Shown piece by piece: positions 18,733-27,479 of a stretch of DNA of 64,000 nt. Position 1 is the first letter of the stretch, and the number at the start of each line of letters is the position of its first letter. This DNA is from Ponticaulis sp. Its GTDB lineage: Bacteria > Pseudomonadota > Alphaproteobacteria > Caulobacterales > Hyphomonadaceae. The notes under the pieces were generated by a model. That model saw only the letters and a list, made by a program, of their open reading frames with translations. It made no database searches and was not told where the DNA came from. The DNA is taken from contig NZLU01000046.1 in assembly GCA_002692725.1 (NCBI GenBank), positions 62,001 through 126,000 on the forward strand, in the 5' to 3' direction. The translations under genes were made by a program, and so were the position numbers.

Positions 18733-19164
18733 GTGACAAAACACGATCCTTATCCAATCCCTGACGGATTCGAGGAATCGCTCGGACGCCGCGGGCCATT
18801 TACGTTGCATAACGGGCCGGTTTATCGACGCCGTGTTGGCGACAAGCTGCAAATGGGGTTGAGGGTGCTGGAGCGCCATTGCAACGGCATGGGATTCCTC
18901 CATGGCGGGATGGCCGCAGCCTTTGCTGACAGCGCGCTGGCCACGATCGCCTGGGAAACGACTGATTCGGCGTCGGTGACGATGCGTCTCTCGATTGACT
19001 ATCTCAATCCGGTGCGACTCGGTGACTGGCTTATGGCCGAAGCACAAGTCGCAGGCGTTGATGGTGATATCGTTCACGTCGATGGGCAACTCACGCGGAA
19101 TGAGCGGCAAATTGTTTGCCATGCCGTCGGTGTGTTCCATCTTGTGCGTAGGAAAGTGAATTGA
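18733..19164 (+). CDS. PaaI-family hotdog thioesterase
   Basis: A 144-residue hotdog-fold acyl-CoA thioesterase. The family core HCNGMGFLHGGMAAAFADSALATIAW carries the HGG loop and the helix residues for thioester cleavage, followed by SVTMRLSIDYLNPVRLGDWL. I choose GTG 18733, one base after the DUF192 stop and behind AAGG. A longer reading to 18667 would overlap DUF192 and add residues with no family match. The substrate is unknown. Confidence 0.85.
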   Translation: MTKHDPYPIPDGFEESLGRRGPFTLHNGPVYRRRVGDKLQMGLRVLERHCNGMGFLHGGMAAAFADSALATIAWETTDSASVTMRLSIDYLNPVRLGDWLMAEAQVAGVDGDIVHVDGQLTRNERQIVCHAVGVFHLVRRKVN

Positions 19165-19207
19165 TCACTTGAGTTCTTCGTCGGTCCGCAGTATTGGAGC
19201 CGTTCGT

Positions 19208-19284
<77 letters not shown>

Positions 19285-19300
19285 TTTGAAAGGGTTCGGC

Positions 19301-19609
19301 ATGCACGCTAGGATTTTCAAACCTGCCAAAACGGCGATGCAATCCGGAAAAGGTAAGTCCAGCCTGTGGGTGTTGGAGTACGTCAATAATGACGCCAATC
19401 GCCGTCCGGATCCGCTAATGGGCTGGATTTCTACGAATGATACCTCTGCTCAGGTCAGACTTACCTTCGACACGTGCGACGAAGCCATTGCCTATGCCAA
19501 GCGCGAAGGGCTCACCTTCTTCGTGGACGAGCAAAGAGCGTCCAAGCGTCTTGTGAAATCCTACAGCGCCAATTTTGCGGCTGACCGTAAACAACCCTGG
19601 ACCCACTGA
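19301..19609 (+). CDS. NADH:ubiquinone oxidoreductase accessory subunit, NDUFS4-type
   Basis: A 102-residue protein of the ETC complex I conserved region family (NDUFS4/18 kDa), an accessory subunit of respiratory complex I restricted to alphaproteobacteria and mitochondria. Visible signature parts are ARIFKPAKTAMQSGK, WVLEY, DPLMGWISTNDT and the C-terminal KSYSANFAADRKQPWTH. ATG 19301 has AAAGGG ten bases upstream. It sits between tRNA-Pro and tRNA-Arg, a setting seen in related genomes, and is good evidence for an alphaproteobacterial host. Confidence 0.93.
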   Translation: MHARIFKPAKTAMQSGKGKSSLWVLEYVNNDANRRPDPLMGWISTNDTSAQVRLTFDTCDEAIAYAKREGLTFFVDEQRASKRLVKSYSANFAADRKQPWTH

Positions 19610-19621
19610 GCTTTACAGTTC

Positions 19622-19698
19622 GGCCCCTTAGCTCAACTGGATAGAGCACCGGACTTCTAATCCGACGGTTGCAGGTTCGAGTCCTGCAGGGGTCGCCA
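19622..19698 (+). tRNA. tRNA-Arg (TCT)
   Basis: 77 bases including CCA. The acceptor arms are GGCCCCT and AGGGGTC (one G-U pair). The D arm is AGCTCAACTGGATAGAGCA. The anticodon loop CTTCTAA gives TCT, in a stem whose outermost C-A pair is mismatched. The T arm is TGCAGGTTCGAGTCCTGCA. It borders the accessory block, with the first CapA gene ending seven bases away. tRNA 3' ends are common integration sites, but no duplicated tRNA end was seen. Confidence 0.94.
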
Positions 19699-19704
19699 TT
19701 TCTT

Positions 19705-20838
19705 CTAGCGTGTTTCACTCAGAACAAGTCGATCCCCTACACGCTCAGTGTGGAGTAGCAGACCCAGTTTGTGTGTGATCTCTCTCAGATAAGAGGCAAT
19801 TCGACTGAATTTCGGGTCGTCTGGCGAAAGGAGGTGCGGTGCGGAATCGTCTTCAATCCAGCACGGACGAATGCGCGTCTCTGTCACGCCTGATTCATTC
19901 AGTGACAACTCTACAATCATCGTCATACGAGTGTCTTCGGGCAGAACGTAGAGTCCTTCGGGTGGTTTATCCGGATGAAGTGATATCAGATGCTTGAACG
20001 AGGGGGCTTTCGTTATGTCTGGATCAAAGACCTGGGGTTGTTCGATCGCAAAATTACCCATGCTGTAGAAGATGGGACATCCTTTATAGAACTCCACCGC
20101 TTTCAGAATGTGAGGATGATGGCCGAGCACCGCACTGGCGCCTGCATCAATCGCCGCATGCGCGATGTCGTACTGATAGTCTGCGATTTCGACCGGTGTG
20201 ATATGGATTCCCCAGTGAACAGACACCAACACAAGATTGGCGACGCGTTTTGCCGCCTCAATGTCTTGCACCATATCCGCCAGATCCTGACGGTGAGGCG
20301 ACGTCAGAATGCGCGGTTTTGTCCCCGGCTGATCCGGTTCGATCATTTCGTAAGTTGTGTGGGCGCGTAAGGGCGCGCAGCCAGGACGCGACTGTGTGGC
20401 AGCATATCCCTCTGGCAGGATCGAGGAATAAGCCAGAAAGGCCAGTTTCAGATCGCCGCACGCGACAATGACGGGCCTGCGAGCCGCAGATATGTCAGGA
20501 CCTGCGCCGCACACAGGAATGTCGAGCTCCGTCATCGCGTGGAGCGTGTCTCTGAAACCCTCTTCGCCCCAGTCGAGACAATGATTTCCTGCAAAGGACA
20601 TGACGCCAAAGCCCGCGCGCTGAATCGCTTTGCCATTGTCGAGGGGGGTGCGCATGGCCAGCTTTGCGTGAGGTGCTCTGGCTCCGCCTTCGGTTACATT
20701 GGTTTCGAGCTGACCGAACAAAAGATCGCCTTGTGTCAAAGCATCAGTCAAATGAGCAAACATCGTTTCGGGCCGGGATCGGCACGGCGCAACATCTCCG
20801 ACTGCCACGAGAAGGCCAGACTTCTGTTCAGTATCCAT
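19705..20838 (-). CDS. CapA-family metallophosphatase-like protein, copy 1
   Basis: A 377-residue protein of the CapA (PGA_cap) family, which has a calcineurin-type metallophosphatase fold. Metal-site motifs are visible: AVGDVAPC near residue 12, GQLETNVTE near 43, SFAGNHCLDWG near 80, SVHWGIH near 210 and GHHPHILKAVEFYKG near 240. The named member takes part in poly-gamma-glutamate capsule export in Bacillus, but there are no capB/capC genes here and no signal peptide is evident. Many CapA relatives sit in catabolic loci with unknown roles. A close paralogue lies at 40164 and a dead one at 41481. A LacI-type operator lies between its start and PrpD. Confidence 0.82.
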   Translation of the reverse strand: MDTEQKSGLLVAVGDVAPCRSRPETMFAHLTDALTQGDLLFGQLETNVTEGGARAPHAKLAMRTPLDNGKAIQRAGFGVMSFAGNHCLDWGEEGFRDTLHAMTELDIPVCGAGPDISAARRPVIVACGDLKLAFLAYSSILPEGYAATQSRPGCAPLRAHTTYEMIEPDQPGTKPRILTSPHRQDLADMVQDIEAAKRVANLVLVSVHWGIHITPVEIADYQYDIAHAAIDAGASAVLGHHPHILKAVEFYKGCPIFYSMGNFAIEQPQVFDPDITKAPSFKHLISLHPDKPPEGLYVLPEDTRMTMIVELSLNESGVTETRIRPCWIEDDSAPHLLSPDDPKFSRIASYLREITHKLGLLLHTERVGDRLVLSETR

Positions 20839-20862
20839 GATTGGACTATTGTGAAAAACATG

Positions 20863-20888
20863 GGGATATGCAAGCGTTTACATATCCC
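20863..20888. promoter_or_regulatory. LacI-type operator between capA1 and prpD-like gene
   Basis: A 26-base dyad with perfect outer arms GGGATATG (20863-20870) and CATATCCC (20881-20888). Its centre, TGCAAGCGTTTACA (20869-20882), matches the LacI/GalR-family pattern TGnAAnCGnTTnCA with the central CG. It lies in the 71-base divergent region and could control both genes. The same motif recurs at 22343 and 41389. Confidence 0.7.
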
Positions 20889-20909
20889 ACTTCAGCCTAC
20901 GAATAGCCG

Positions 20910-22310
20910 ATGATCGATACGCAAACTGTTTCCGCTCAAATTGCAAATCACCTTGCGACTACTCGGTTCGATGATTTGGATGATGCGGCTATTGAAGCGA
21001 CCAAGAAGTCACTCTTAGATGCACTTGCTGTCTCCCTGGGGGCGACTGAAACTGAAGCGCCTGTCAGGCCATTTTTAAACCTGGCGCGCGAAAGTTGGGG
21101 GCAGGGGAATTGTGAAATACTCGGTCATCCGGGAGTTTACTCACCAGAATGGGCGGCTTTCGGGAATGGAGCGCTGGCGCATGCGCTCGATTATGAAGAC
21201 GCCTTTGATGCTGCCCCGATGCATCCGAACGCTGCGGTGATCCCAGCCTTGCTTGCGATGTCGCAAAGTGAGGGGAGTGTTTCCGGAAAACAATTTCTGA
21301 CAGCGATGGCCCTCGGATGCGATTTGGCTTGCCGTCTTGGTTTGTGTCTTCTGACCCCGGCTGAAGCGGGCGGTTGGTATCCACCGCCGATGTTTACTGG
21401 ATTTGGAGCGATTGCGGCAGCCGGGAAAATCTCCAAATTTGAACCAAGACAATATCTTGATGCATTCTCCTTTGGGCTCAATCAGATCACCTGCAGTGGC
21501 GAAATCAAATACAATCCGGATTCTGCAATACGGGCTGTCCGGGATGCCTTTCCAGCGAAGTCGGCGGTGTTATCTGCTCGGTTGGCCAAATCGGGAATGA
21601 AGGGATTTGATCAGCCCTTTGAGGGAAAAAACGGATTCTTCAGACTTTATGCCAATGGCGATTTCTCCGAAGAGATATTGCTGGATGGACTGGGGCGTAA
21701 TTTCAAAGGATCGGAGATCAGTTTCAAACCCTGGCCGTCCTGTAGGGGCACACACGCATTTATTGAAGCGGCAATCGAATTGAGAAACCAAATCCCCGAC
21801 CTCTATGAAATTGATAAACTGACGCTGACCGGCGGCCCCATACTCGAAATGTTGGCTTATCCGTTGGATATGAAGCGGGCTCCCGTGGTTGCGATCGATG
21901 CCAAGTTCAGCATTTTTTATACGACCGCTCTTGCTCTGACGCGCGGACATGTGACGTTGAATGATTTTAGGCCTGAGGATTTATCAGATCCAGACATTCT
22001 TCGGCTCACTGCGATTTCGGACTATGTCAATGACGGTTCAAAAGACCCTAAGGATGCGAGTTCCGGCGCGCTCGATATCCAATTGAAGGATAGCACCCGG
22101 CTTCAGGCAGTGATCACTGAGCCACGGGGGTCAGTCTCTAACCCGATGTCCCGCGAGGACCTTACGGCAAAGGCGATTGAGTGTACGGCCAGAGCGCGCA
22201 GGCCGTTGTCTGAAGCGGCGACCCGACGCCTGGCGGATACCATCTGGTCTCTGGAAGCCGAAGAAGACGCCGTTGAATCGCTGTTTTCTATTATACGTCC
22301 GGTAAATTGA
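20910..22310 (+). CDS. MmgE/PrpD family protein
   Basis: A 466-residue member of the MmgE/PrpD family, whose characterised members are 2-methylcitrate dehydratase, cis-aconitate decarboxylase and related enzymes acting on carboxylates. Family features are the N-terminal helical region (SLLDALAVSLG), FGNGALAHALDYEDAF with the conserved His/Asp near residue 90, and KPWPSCRGTHAFIEAAIEL near 275. No prpB/prpC genes accompany it, so propionate catabolism is unlikely. Together with the downstream MFS transporter and the shared operator motif, it probably acts on an imported organic acid. The substrate is unknown. Confidence 0.82.
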   Translation: MIDTQTVSAQIANHLATTRFDDLDDAAIEATKKSLLDALAVSLGATETEAPVRPFLNLARESWGQGNCEILGHPGVYSPEWAAFGNGALAHALDYEDAFDAAPMHPNAAVIPALLAMSQSEGSVSGKQFLTAMALGCDLACRLGLCLLTPAEAGGWYPPPMFTGFGAIAAAGKISKFEPRQYLDAFSFGLNQITCSGEIKYNPDSAIRAVRDAFPAKSAVLSARLAKSGMKGFDQPFEGKNGFFRLYANGDFSEEILLDGLGRNFKGSEISFKPWPSCRGTHAFIEAAIELRNQIPDLYEIDKLTLTGGPILEMLAYPLDMKRAPVVAIDAKFSIFYTTALALTRGHVTLNDFRPEDLSDPDILRLTAISDYVNDGSKDPKDASSGALDIQLKDSTRLQAVITEPRGSVSNPMSREDLTAKAIECTARARRPLSEAATRRLADTIWSLEAEEDAVESLFSIIRPVN

Positions 22311-22342
22311 CTTGAAGAGCGTTGCACAAGCTGGCATCCAGC

Positions 22343-22356
22343 TGAAAGCGCTTGCA
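22343..22356. promoter_or_regulatory. LacI-type operator upstream of MFS transporter
   Basis: TGAAAGCGCTTGCA fits TGnAAnCGnTTnCA exactly. It lies 33 bases after the PrpD-like stop and 33 bases before the MFS start, so the transporter may have its own LacI-controlled promoter in addition to read-through. Confidence 0.6.
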
Positions 22357-22389
22357 GAAAGAATATGAAACCAGACAAGGGGCGGGGAG

Positions 22390-23694
22390 ATGGAAAGAGA
22401 TTTTGAGAGTCATGTCGGCCGAAAGGTGATGACGTTTCTCATCGTTCCCATCGGGCTCTATCTTCTGGTTGGAGCGATTGATCGAACGAATGTCAGCTTT
22501 GCTGCGCTTCAGATGATGGGCGACCTCAATCTTACAGAAACAGAATACGGTATGGGTGCGAGTATCCTTTTTTTTGGATATCTGCTCGCGAAATATCCAA
22601 GTGTCGTTCTGCTCGAGAAGATTGGGTTGCGGTTCTGGTTGTGTCTGCTGTGCATGGTTTGGGGAATAACCGCCACGGGAATGGGGTTCGTTCAGGATAA
22701 AGCCTCATTTTATATGATGCGTATTTTTCTGGGTCTGGCGGAGGCCGGTCTTGCTGCAGGGCTGTTCCTCTATCTCAGCAATTTTGCGAGCCCGCGATTC
22801 ATGGCGTCTGTTCTATCATTGCCGATCGCGGCCATTCCGATGGCGCAGGTCATTGGGTCGCCTTTGTCTGGTTGGCTGATGGATATGACGAATCCTTTCG
22901 ATCTCGCCGGATGGCGCTGGATGTTTATTATCGAAGGGCTTCCGGCGCTCTTCCTTGGTGTGTTCGCTCTCTTCTATTTTTCCAACCGGCCGAAAACCAC
23001 CTGGTGGCTGAAGCCCCATGAGGCCGAATGGCTCGAACAGAACGCGCAGGGCGCCCATTCCGAGGCAGCAAAGACAGGTAAAAAGCTCACAGCGCTACTC
23101 AATCCGATCACTTATCTCTGCGCGATAATCTGGCTGTGTCTGCTGGCGGGCAATTACGGTGTGATGTTCTGGTTGCCGAAGGTCTTGGATGGTTTTTCGG
23201 ACCTGACGGCAACGCAAATCGGGTTCATCAATGCCATGCCGTGGCTCGGCGCCGTATTTGGGGTGATCATCAACGCCTGGCATTCAGACAAAACGCAGGA
23301 GCGCTATTTCCACATTGGAATTCCCTGTCTGATTGCCGCTGTATCCTTCGTAATTGCGTATTTTATTGGTTCCGGCGTCGTTGCGCTGATCTTTATGGTG
23401 GTCGGCGGTGCCTTTCTGGGAAGTACAGTCGCACCTTTCTGGGCGATACCGAAGAAACTCCTCAAACCATCTGAGCTACAGATTGGCGTCGTTGGCATTC
23501 ACATGGCTGGCGGAATGGCTGGCCTGACCATTGGTGGCACGATTGGTTGGTTGCTTGATACGTTTAATTCGTTTGGACCACCGATCTATTTCATCGCTGG
23601 CACGCAAATTCTTGCGCTGGTTTTATGCCTGGCAGCGCGGGCGCTCGATAAAACACATCAGGCGCCCGGTGCGAGTATTCCAGCGGCATCATAA
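22390..23694 (+). CDS. MFS transporter, anion:cation symporter (ACS) type
   Basis: A 434-residue, twelve-helix permease. ACS-family features include the first helix with GAIDRTNVSFAALQMMGDLNLTETEYGMGASIFF-like spacing, the LxKYPSVVLLEKIGLRFW loop and RIFLGLAEAGLAAGLFLYLSNF near residue 115. The central loop is rich in charged residues (EAEWLEQNAQGAHSEAAKTGKK). ACS members import organic anions such as phthalate, tartrate and glucarate. GGGGAG lies a few bases before the ATG. It is probably functionally linked to the PrpD-like protein. The exact substrate is not predictable. Confidence 0.85.
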   Translation: MERDFESHVGRKVMTFLIVPIGLYLLVGAIDRTNVSFAALQMMGDLNLTETEYGMGASILFFGYLLAKYPSVVLLEKIGLRFWLCLLCMVWGITATGMGFVQDKASFYMMRIFLGLAEAGLAAGLFLYLSNFASPRFMASVLSLPIAAIPMAQVIGSPLSGWLMDMTNPFDLAGWRWMFIIEGLPALFLGVFALFYFSNRPKTTWWLKPHEAEWLEQNAQGAHSEAAKTGKKLTALLNPITYLCAIIWLCLLAGNYGVMFWLPKVLDGFSDLTATQIGFINAMPWLGAVFGVIINAWHSDKTQERYFHIGIPCLIAAVSFVIAYFIGSGVVALIFMVVGGAFLGSTVAPFWAIPKKLLKPSELQIGVVGIHMAGGMAGLTIGGTIGWLLDTFNSFGPPIYFIAGTQILALVLCLAARALDKTHQAPGASIPAAS

Positions 23695-23702
23695 CACGAA
23701 GT

Positions 23703-25302
23703 CTATCGACCTGTCGGGGTTGGCTCGAGTTCGCCATATTGTTGAGACCCAAAGCTGAGCATGAGTTTGCGCTCCTCGGACCGAGGATCTGACTCGATGT
23801 AACATTCTGGTTCATCGAGGATCATGCTTTTGCGAGCCTCCCTGTCATAGGTTGGCCAGTTCGGGATCCCGGAATGGTTTGGATTGCCGGTTCTGGCGAA
23901 TGCGGCCCAGGCACCACTGACGCGATCCGCAAGCTGAGTGCTTGCAGGTGTTGGTGCGCCACCAATGTTCGCGCCTTCTTCCAGATTGTGTAACACAAAG
24001 GGGATCTCAGAGGCGTGAGGGGTGACGTAGCGTCCGCCTTCAACCTGGGTGCGCCGGTTGAACGTGTAGTAATATGCGGGTGCGCCAGATTGATCTGACT
24101 TTCGCGCGGCCTGGATCGTGGAATCGAGGAAATAGCCGCGGTCAGTCCCGATCCGGTAGATGATCTCGGTCGGATCGGCATCCGGATAAATTCGTTGGTA
24201 GGTCGAGACCACTTCGCTGGCCTGTTCGGTACTCGTCAGACCTGCTGCCATCTTCTGAAGGCCGTCCTCATCAAGCGCCAGAATATTGGAGTCGGTTCGC
24301 ATGAAGAGGGAAAGTTCGCTGCGGCAAGTTCCGATCATCATCGGAACATCCGGGTTCACATCTGAGGCGGTCGGATCAAAGGGGTGAGCCGGCAGGTAGG
24401 GGGTGCGGGTCACAGGGCGGTATTGCGAATGGGCCGCTTTTCGGGATGCGACCAGAAGATCGTCCATAGAGATCTGCTGGAGTGCTCCTATGTCGCCCTG
24501 TGCAAGCCCGAGCTCTTTGAAAAGATTATGCGTCCGTTCGGCGGCAACGTCGTGAGAATCCATTCGAAGCGCTGATCCACTCTGAACGACAGCGCGGTGG
24601 AACAGCCCTTTGGCTTCAGGGAATGCCATCATGACAGAGGTTTTCCTGCCGCCGCCGGATTCTCCAAAAATCATGACACGGTCGGGATCACCCCCGAACT
24701 GACTGATGTTTTCCTTCACCCATTGCAGAGCCAGCGTGATGTCGAGCATTCCTGCGGATGAAGATCCAGCGAATTCATCGCTCAGATGATCCAGATAACA
24801 ATATCCGAAAACGTTGAGACGGTGATTGATGGTGACCACAACGACGTCTTCGCGCTGACAGATGTGGGTGCCATCATACCATGGGGAGCCACCTGAACCA
24901 GAAGAGAACCCGCCGCCATGTAGCCAGACCATCACGGGTCGTTTTCCGTTATCCTTGCCTGGGGTCCACACATTGAGGACCAGACAATCTTCGCTGGTTC
25001 CGGGGCCTGTCGCACCAGATGAGATTAATGACCGTGGCCGGTCCGGGCGTGAGGGAGGAGGCGTTGCAGGGCGTTGCGGGCTTAGGCGGAAAGAAGCGCG
25101 CCGAGCCGGATGTGTCCGCGCCGTATGGTATGCCTTTAAAGACCAGAATACCTTTATTCGTGTAGCCTTTAACGCGACCTGCATTTGTTTCGACCGTTTG
25201 CGAATTCATGCCGGAAATGGTGGTCGTGGAGGAACAAGCGGGTAGAACGCTTATGGCGCTCCCCGCCAGAGCCGTTTTGAGTATGCTTCGACGATCTATC
25301 AT
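23703..25302 (-). pseudogene. Carboxylesterase type B, frameshifted
   Basis: The two halves of a type B carboxylesterase lie in different frames. The 5' half (from ATG 25302) has a Tat-like start DRRSILKTALAGSA, a lipobox-like LPACSS and the family segment GILVFKGIPYGADTSGSARFFPPKPATP. From about 25,090-25,010 the match moves to another frame, which continues GTSEDCLVLNVWTPGKDNGKRPVMVW, the nucleophile box FGESGGG, and HASEIPFVLHN with the catalytic histidine, to a stop at 23703. Total length is 1600 bases, not divisible by three. One indel explains it. This could be true decay or a sequencing error. The intact product would be an exported esterase, perhaps for aromatic esters given the neighbours. 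Confidence 0.75.
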
Positions 25303-25373
25303 GCTGTGCCCCTCCCAATTTGGTCATGTCTGACTGTTTGTGCGGAAGAGTGTTAAGCCCAGATCCAGCCAAT

Positions 25374-25387
25374 GTGAAGCGCTTTCA
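25374..25387. promoter_or_regulatory. Imperfect LacI-type operator upstream of the esterase
   Basis: GTGAAGCGCTTTCA keeps the palindromic core AAGCGCTT and the right half-site of the motif at 20869, 22343 and 41389, but the first two bases differ. It is 72 bases upstream of the esterase start. It could be a degenerate fourth member of the regulon. Confidence 0.4.
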
Positions 25388-25416
25388 TGAGAATTTGGCA
25401 CCTACGGCATGCCACT

Positions 25417-26875
25417 TCAATTCGCCTTCAGCGCCTCGATAACGTCTGCCGTAAACTTTCGGATTTCAAATCCATTACGACCAGAATCCCATCCGCGGCG
25501 TACCACGACCAGATCTTCAGATGGCACAATAACGATATACTGGCCCTGTCCGCCAGCCGCAGCATAGACATTTTCAGGTAAGCCATCCTGTCCGCCATAG
25601 AGCCAGAAATGTGCGCCATAGCCATTGCCCCCGCGTTTTGGCTGCGCGGGGGCCGGGGGTAGAGACATAGTCGGACCAGCCCTCGGGCAAGACGCCTTCG
25701 CCATTCCATATACCGTCTGCGAGATAGAGCATTCCAAAACGCGCAAAATTCCGTGCCGTTGAATAGGTTTGGCCAGACATGAGGAAGTCGCCATTCCAGT
25801 CACTGGTTGGCGTCGTTCGCGTCATGCCGAGTTTCCAGAACAGTTCGGTAAACGGCAAAGATAAAAACTGTGAATCGTCTTTAACCGCTTGTCGTACGGA
25901 TCGTACCATCAATTGAGTGTCAGGCGGGCTGTACAAGAAGCGCGTTCCGGGCGGTTGGTCCAGGATATTGGAGGTTGCGCGACCAGAGACAGTGCCGCCT
26001 TGCCGATACACGTCCATAAGTGGGCTTCCATTACCTTCGGTGTAAAGCCCGCTGGACATTCTGATCAGGTCATCGACCGAAATTTCGCCGCGCGGGTCGC
26101 CTGGTGAAGACCACTCTTCAAGCGCCGGGGTGTGCTTGACATCCAAACCATAGTTCAGGACACCGAGTCCGGCAACCGATGCGGCAAAGCTTTTGGCGGC
26201 CGAGTGAGTCTGCCCACCAATATGCATGCCATAGCCGTCATCATAGGATTCCGCGACGATTTTGCCGTCTTTAACGACCACTATTCCCCAGCTTTCTCCC
26301 TTATAGGTTTCGCCATCGAATGCTGCCGATACAAGTTTGTCCAGCCTTGTCTGCTGTTCATCGGATAGAGTGTCCCAGGCATCCTTATCGCCCATGGGCC
26401 AGTCGAGTTCATCATAATTCGGAACTGAGATATCAGGTCCGACTGACGGCATCAGGGCAATATCATCTGTCTTCGCGCCACTTGGAAGTTGAACACAACC
26501 TAGCACTGGACGCCAAGCGGCAATCCGCGGTGGCATGACGTCATCATAGTCGACCGTCACCACGCGTTCGTCATGATCAATGTTGGTCGTGAAATCACCT
26601 TCGGGCGGAGGGTAGGTCGCGTCTACGATGTCCATGGTTTGATCTGCTGATCAGAGACCACTACAAATCGCGACAGCGCGCGTGGCCGCTTCACCCGAAG
26701 CAATATGTCGTTCTGTATCCCGGCCCACCCGGGAGAATGCTGGGCCTGCGACGGGCGTCGGTGTGGCAGATGGCGTTGGGGTCGTGACTGCAACCTCCTG
26801 AGCATCGGCTTTAACCCCTGCCATCAAGACGGCTAAAATTGCTAACGCAGAAACACTGAGTTTCATTGGCATCAC
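25417..26875 (-). pseudogene. Serine hydrolase (class C beta-lactamase fold) with nonsense and frameshift
   Basis: Three segments make up one exported beta-lactamase-fold hydrolase. Segment one starts at ATG 26866 or 26875 with the signal MKLSVSALAILAVLMAG and runs to TGA at 26651. In the same frame the sequence continues MDIVDATYPPPEG and later the active-site THSAAKSFAASVAG (SxxK) and DDLIRMSSGLY. Near 25,648-25,659, in two G5 runs (C runs on the coding strand), the frame shifts to one that carries NGYGAHFWLYGGQDGLPENV, the GGQGQY end motif and the stop at 25417. TGA most simply replaces TGG (ICSGLW). Two independent lesions argue for genuine decay. It may once have cleaved esters or amides outside the cytoplasm. 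Confidence 0.72.
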
Positions 26876-26971
26876 TCCCTCCCTCAGATCTTTTAAGATC
26901 CAGAATTATGAGTGCCATCTGGCATGGGGAGGCGGTCACTAGCAAGCATTTGTGACCGTAAATGGACGGAC

Positions 26972-27397
26972 CTAATCGCTCTCAGATTCCCAGAGATTAT
27001 TCAGGATATTGATAAAGTCATCCTGCAGCTCTGTCGGAATGTGTTTCATGAGCGTGTCTTCGTGCGATTTGATCACATTGAAGACATCGTCAGAAAGTTC
27101 CTGACCTGCCGGTGTCAGCGTCAGACCATGAGATCGTCCATCCACAGGAATGCGTTCGATCAGATCCCGATTGTCGAGGCGACCGATAAGCGGCGCCACG
27201 TTTGCGCTGGCGATTCCCAGCATCCGGCCAATCTCGCTTTGCGTGATTCTCGGATTTTTCAGGATCGCAATCAGAATGGTTGCTTCGGTGACGCGGAGCC
27301 CAAAACCCGACAATTTATGGGTGAGTCCGGACATTGCCGCATTTGATGCCCGCCGTAGGGCGTAACCGGGAAACGAACGGAGGGGATCAAAAGTCAT
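26972..27397 (-). CDS. MarR-family regulator, probable FerC-like regulator of ferulate genes
   Basis: A 141-residue winged-helix regulator. The DNA-binding region is ITQSEIGRMLGIASANVAPLIGRLDNRDLIER (residues ~50-85), followed by the wing VDGRSHGLTLTPAGQEL. It is divergent from the aldehyde dehydrogenase and close to ferB-ferA. In Sphingobium SYK-6 a MarR-type protein, FerC, represses ferBA and is released by hydroxycinnamoyl-CoA. I infer the same role here. A perfect inverted repeat at 27435-27455 in the shared intergenic region is a likely operator. Confidence 0.8.
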   Translation of the reverse strand: MTFDPLRSFPGYALRRASNAAMSGLTHKLSGFGLRVTEATILIAILKNPRITQSEIGRMLGIASANVAPLIGRLDNRDLIERIPVDGRSHGLTLTPAGQELSDDVFNVIKSHEDTLMKHIPTELQDDFINILNNLWESESD

Positions 27398-27434
27398 TGC
27401 GAACCATACGACACTTAGCTATAGGAAGACTCAT

Positions 27435-27455
27435 ATCGCTATTGAGTATAGCGAT
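27435..27455. promoter_or_regulatory. Inverted-repeat operator between marR and aldehyde dehydrogenase
   Basis: A perfect eight-base inverted repeat, ATCGCTAT (27435-27442) and ATAGCGAT (27448-27455), with spacer TGAGT. Spacing and length suit a MarR dimer. A partial half-site TAGCTATA lies some 20 bases to the left. AT-rich ATAATATATA at 27457-27466 and AGGGAG just before the dehydrogenase ATG suggest that the operator overlaps its promoter. Confidence 0.6.
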
Positions 27456-27479
27456 CATAATATATAGGGAGCTAAATCC

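Noticed and set aside
19699..20838. Genomic-island attachment site at tRNA-Arg
   Set aside because: The accessory block begins next to the tRNA, but no integrase and no second copy of the tRNA 3' end were found.
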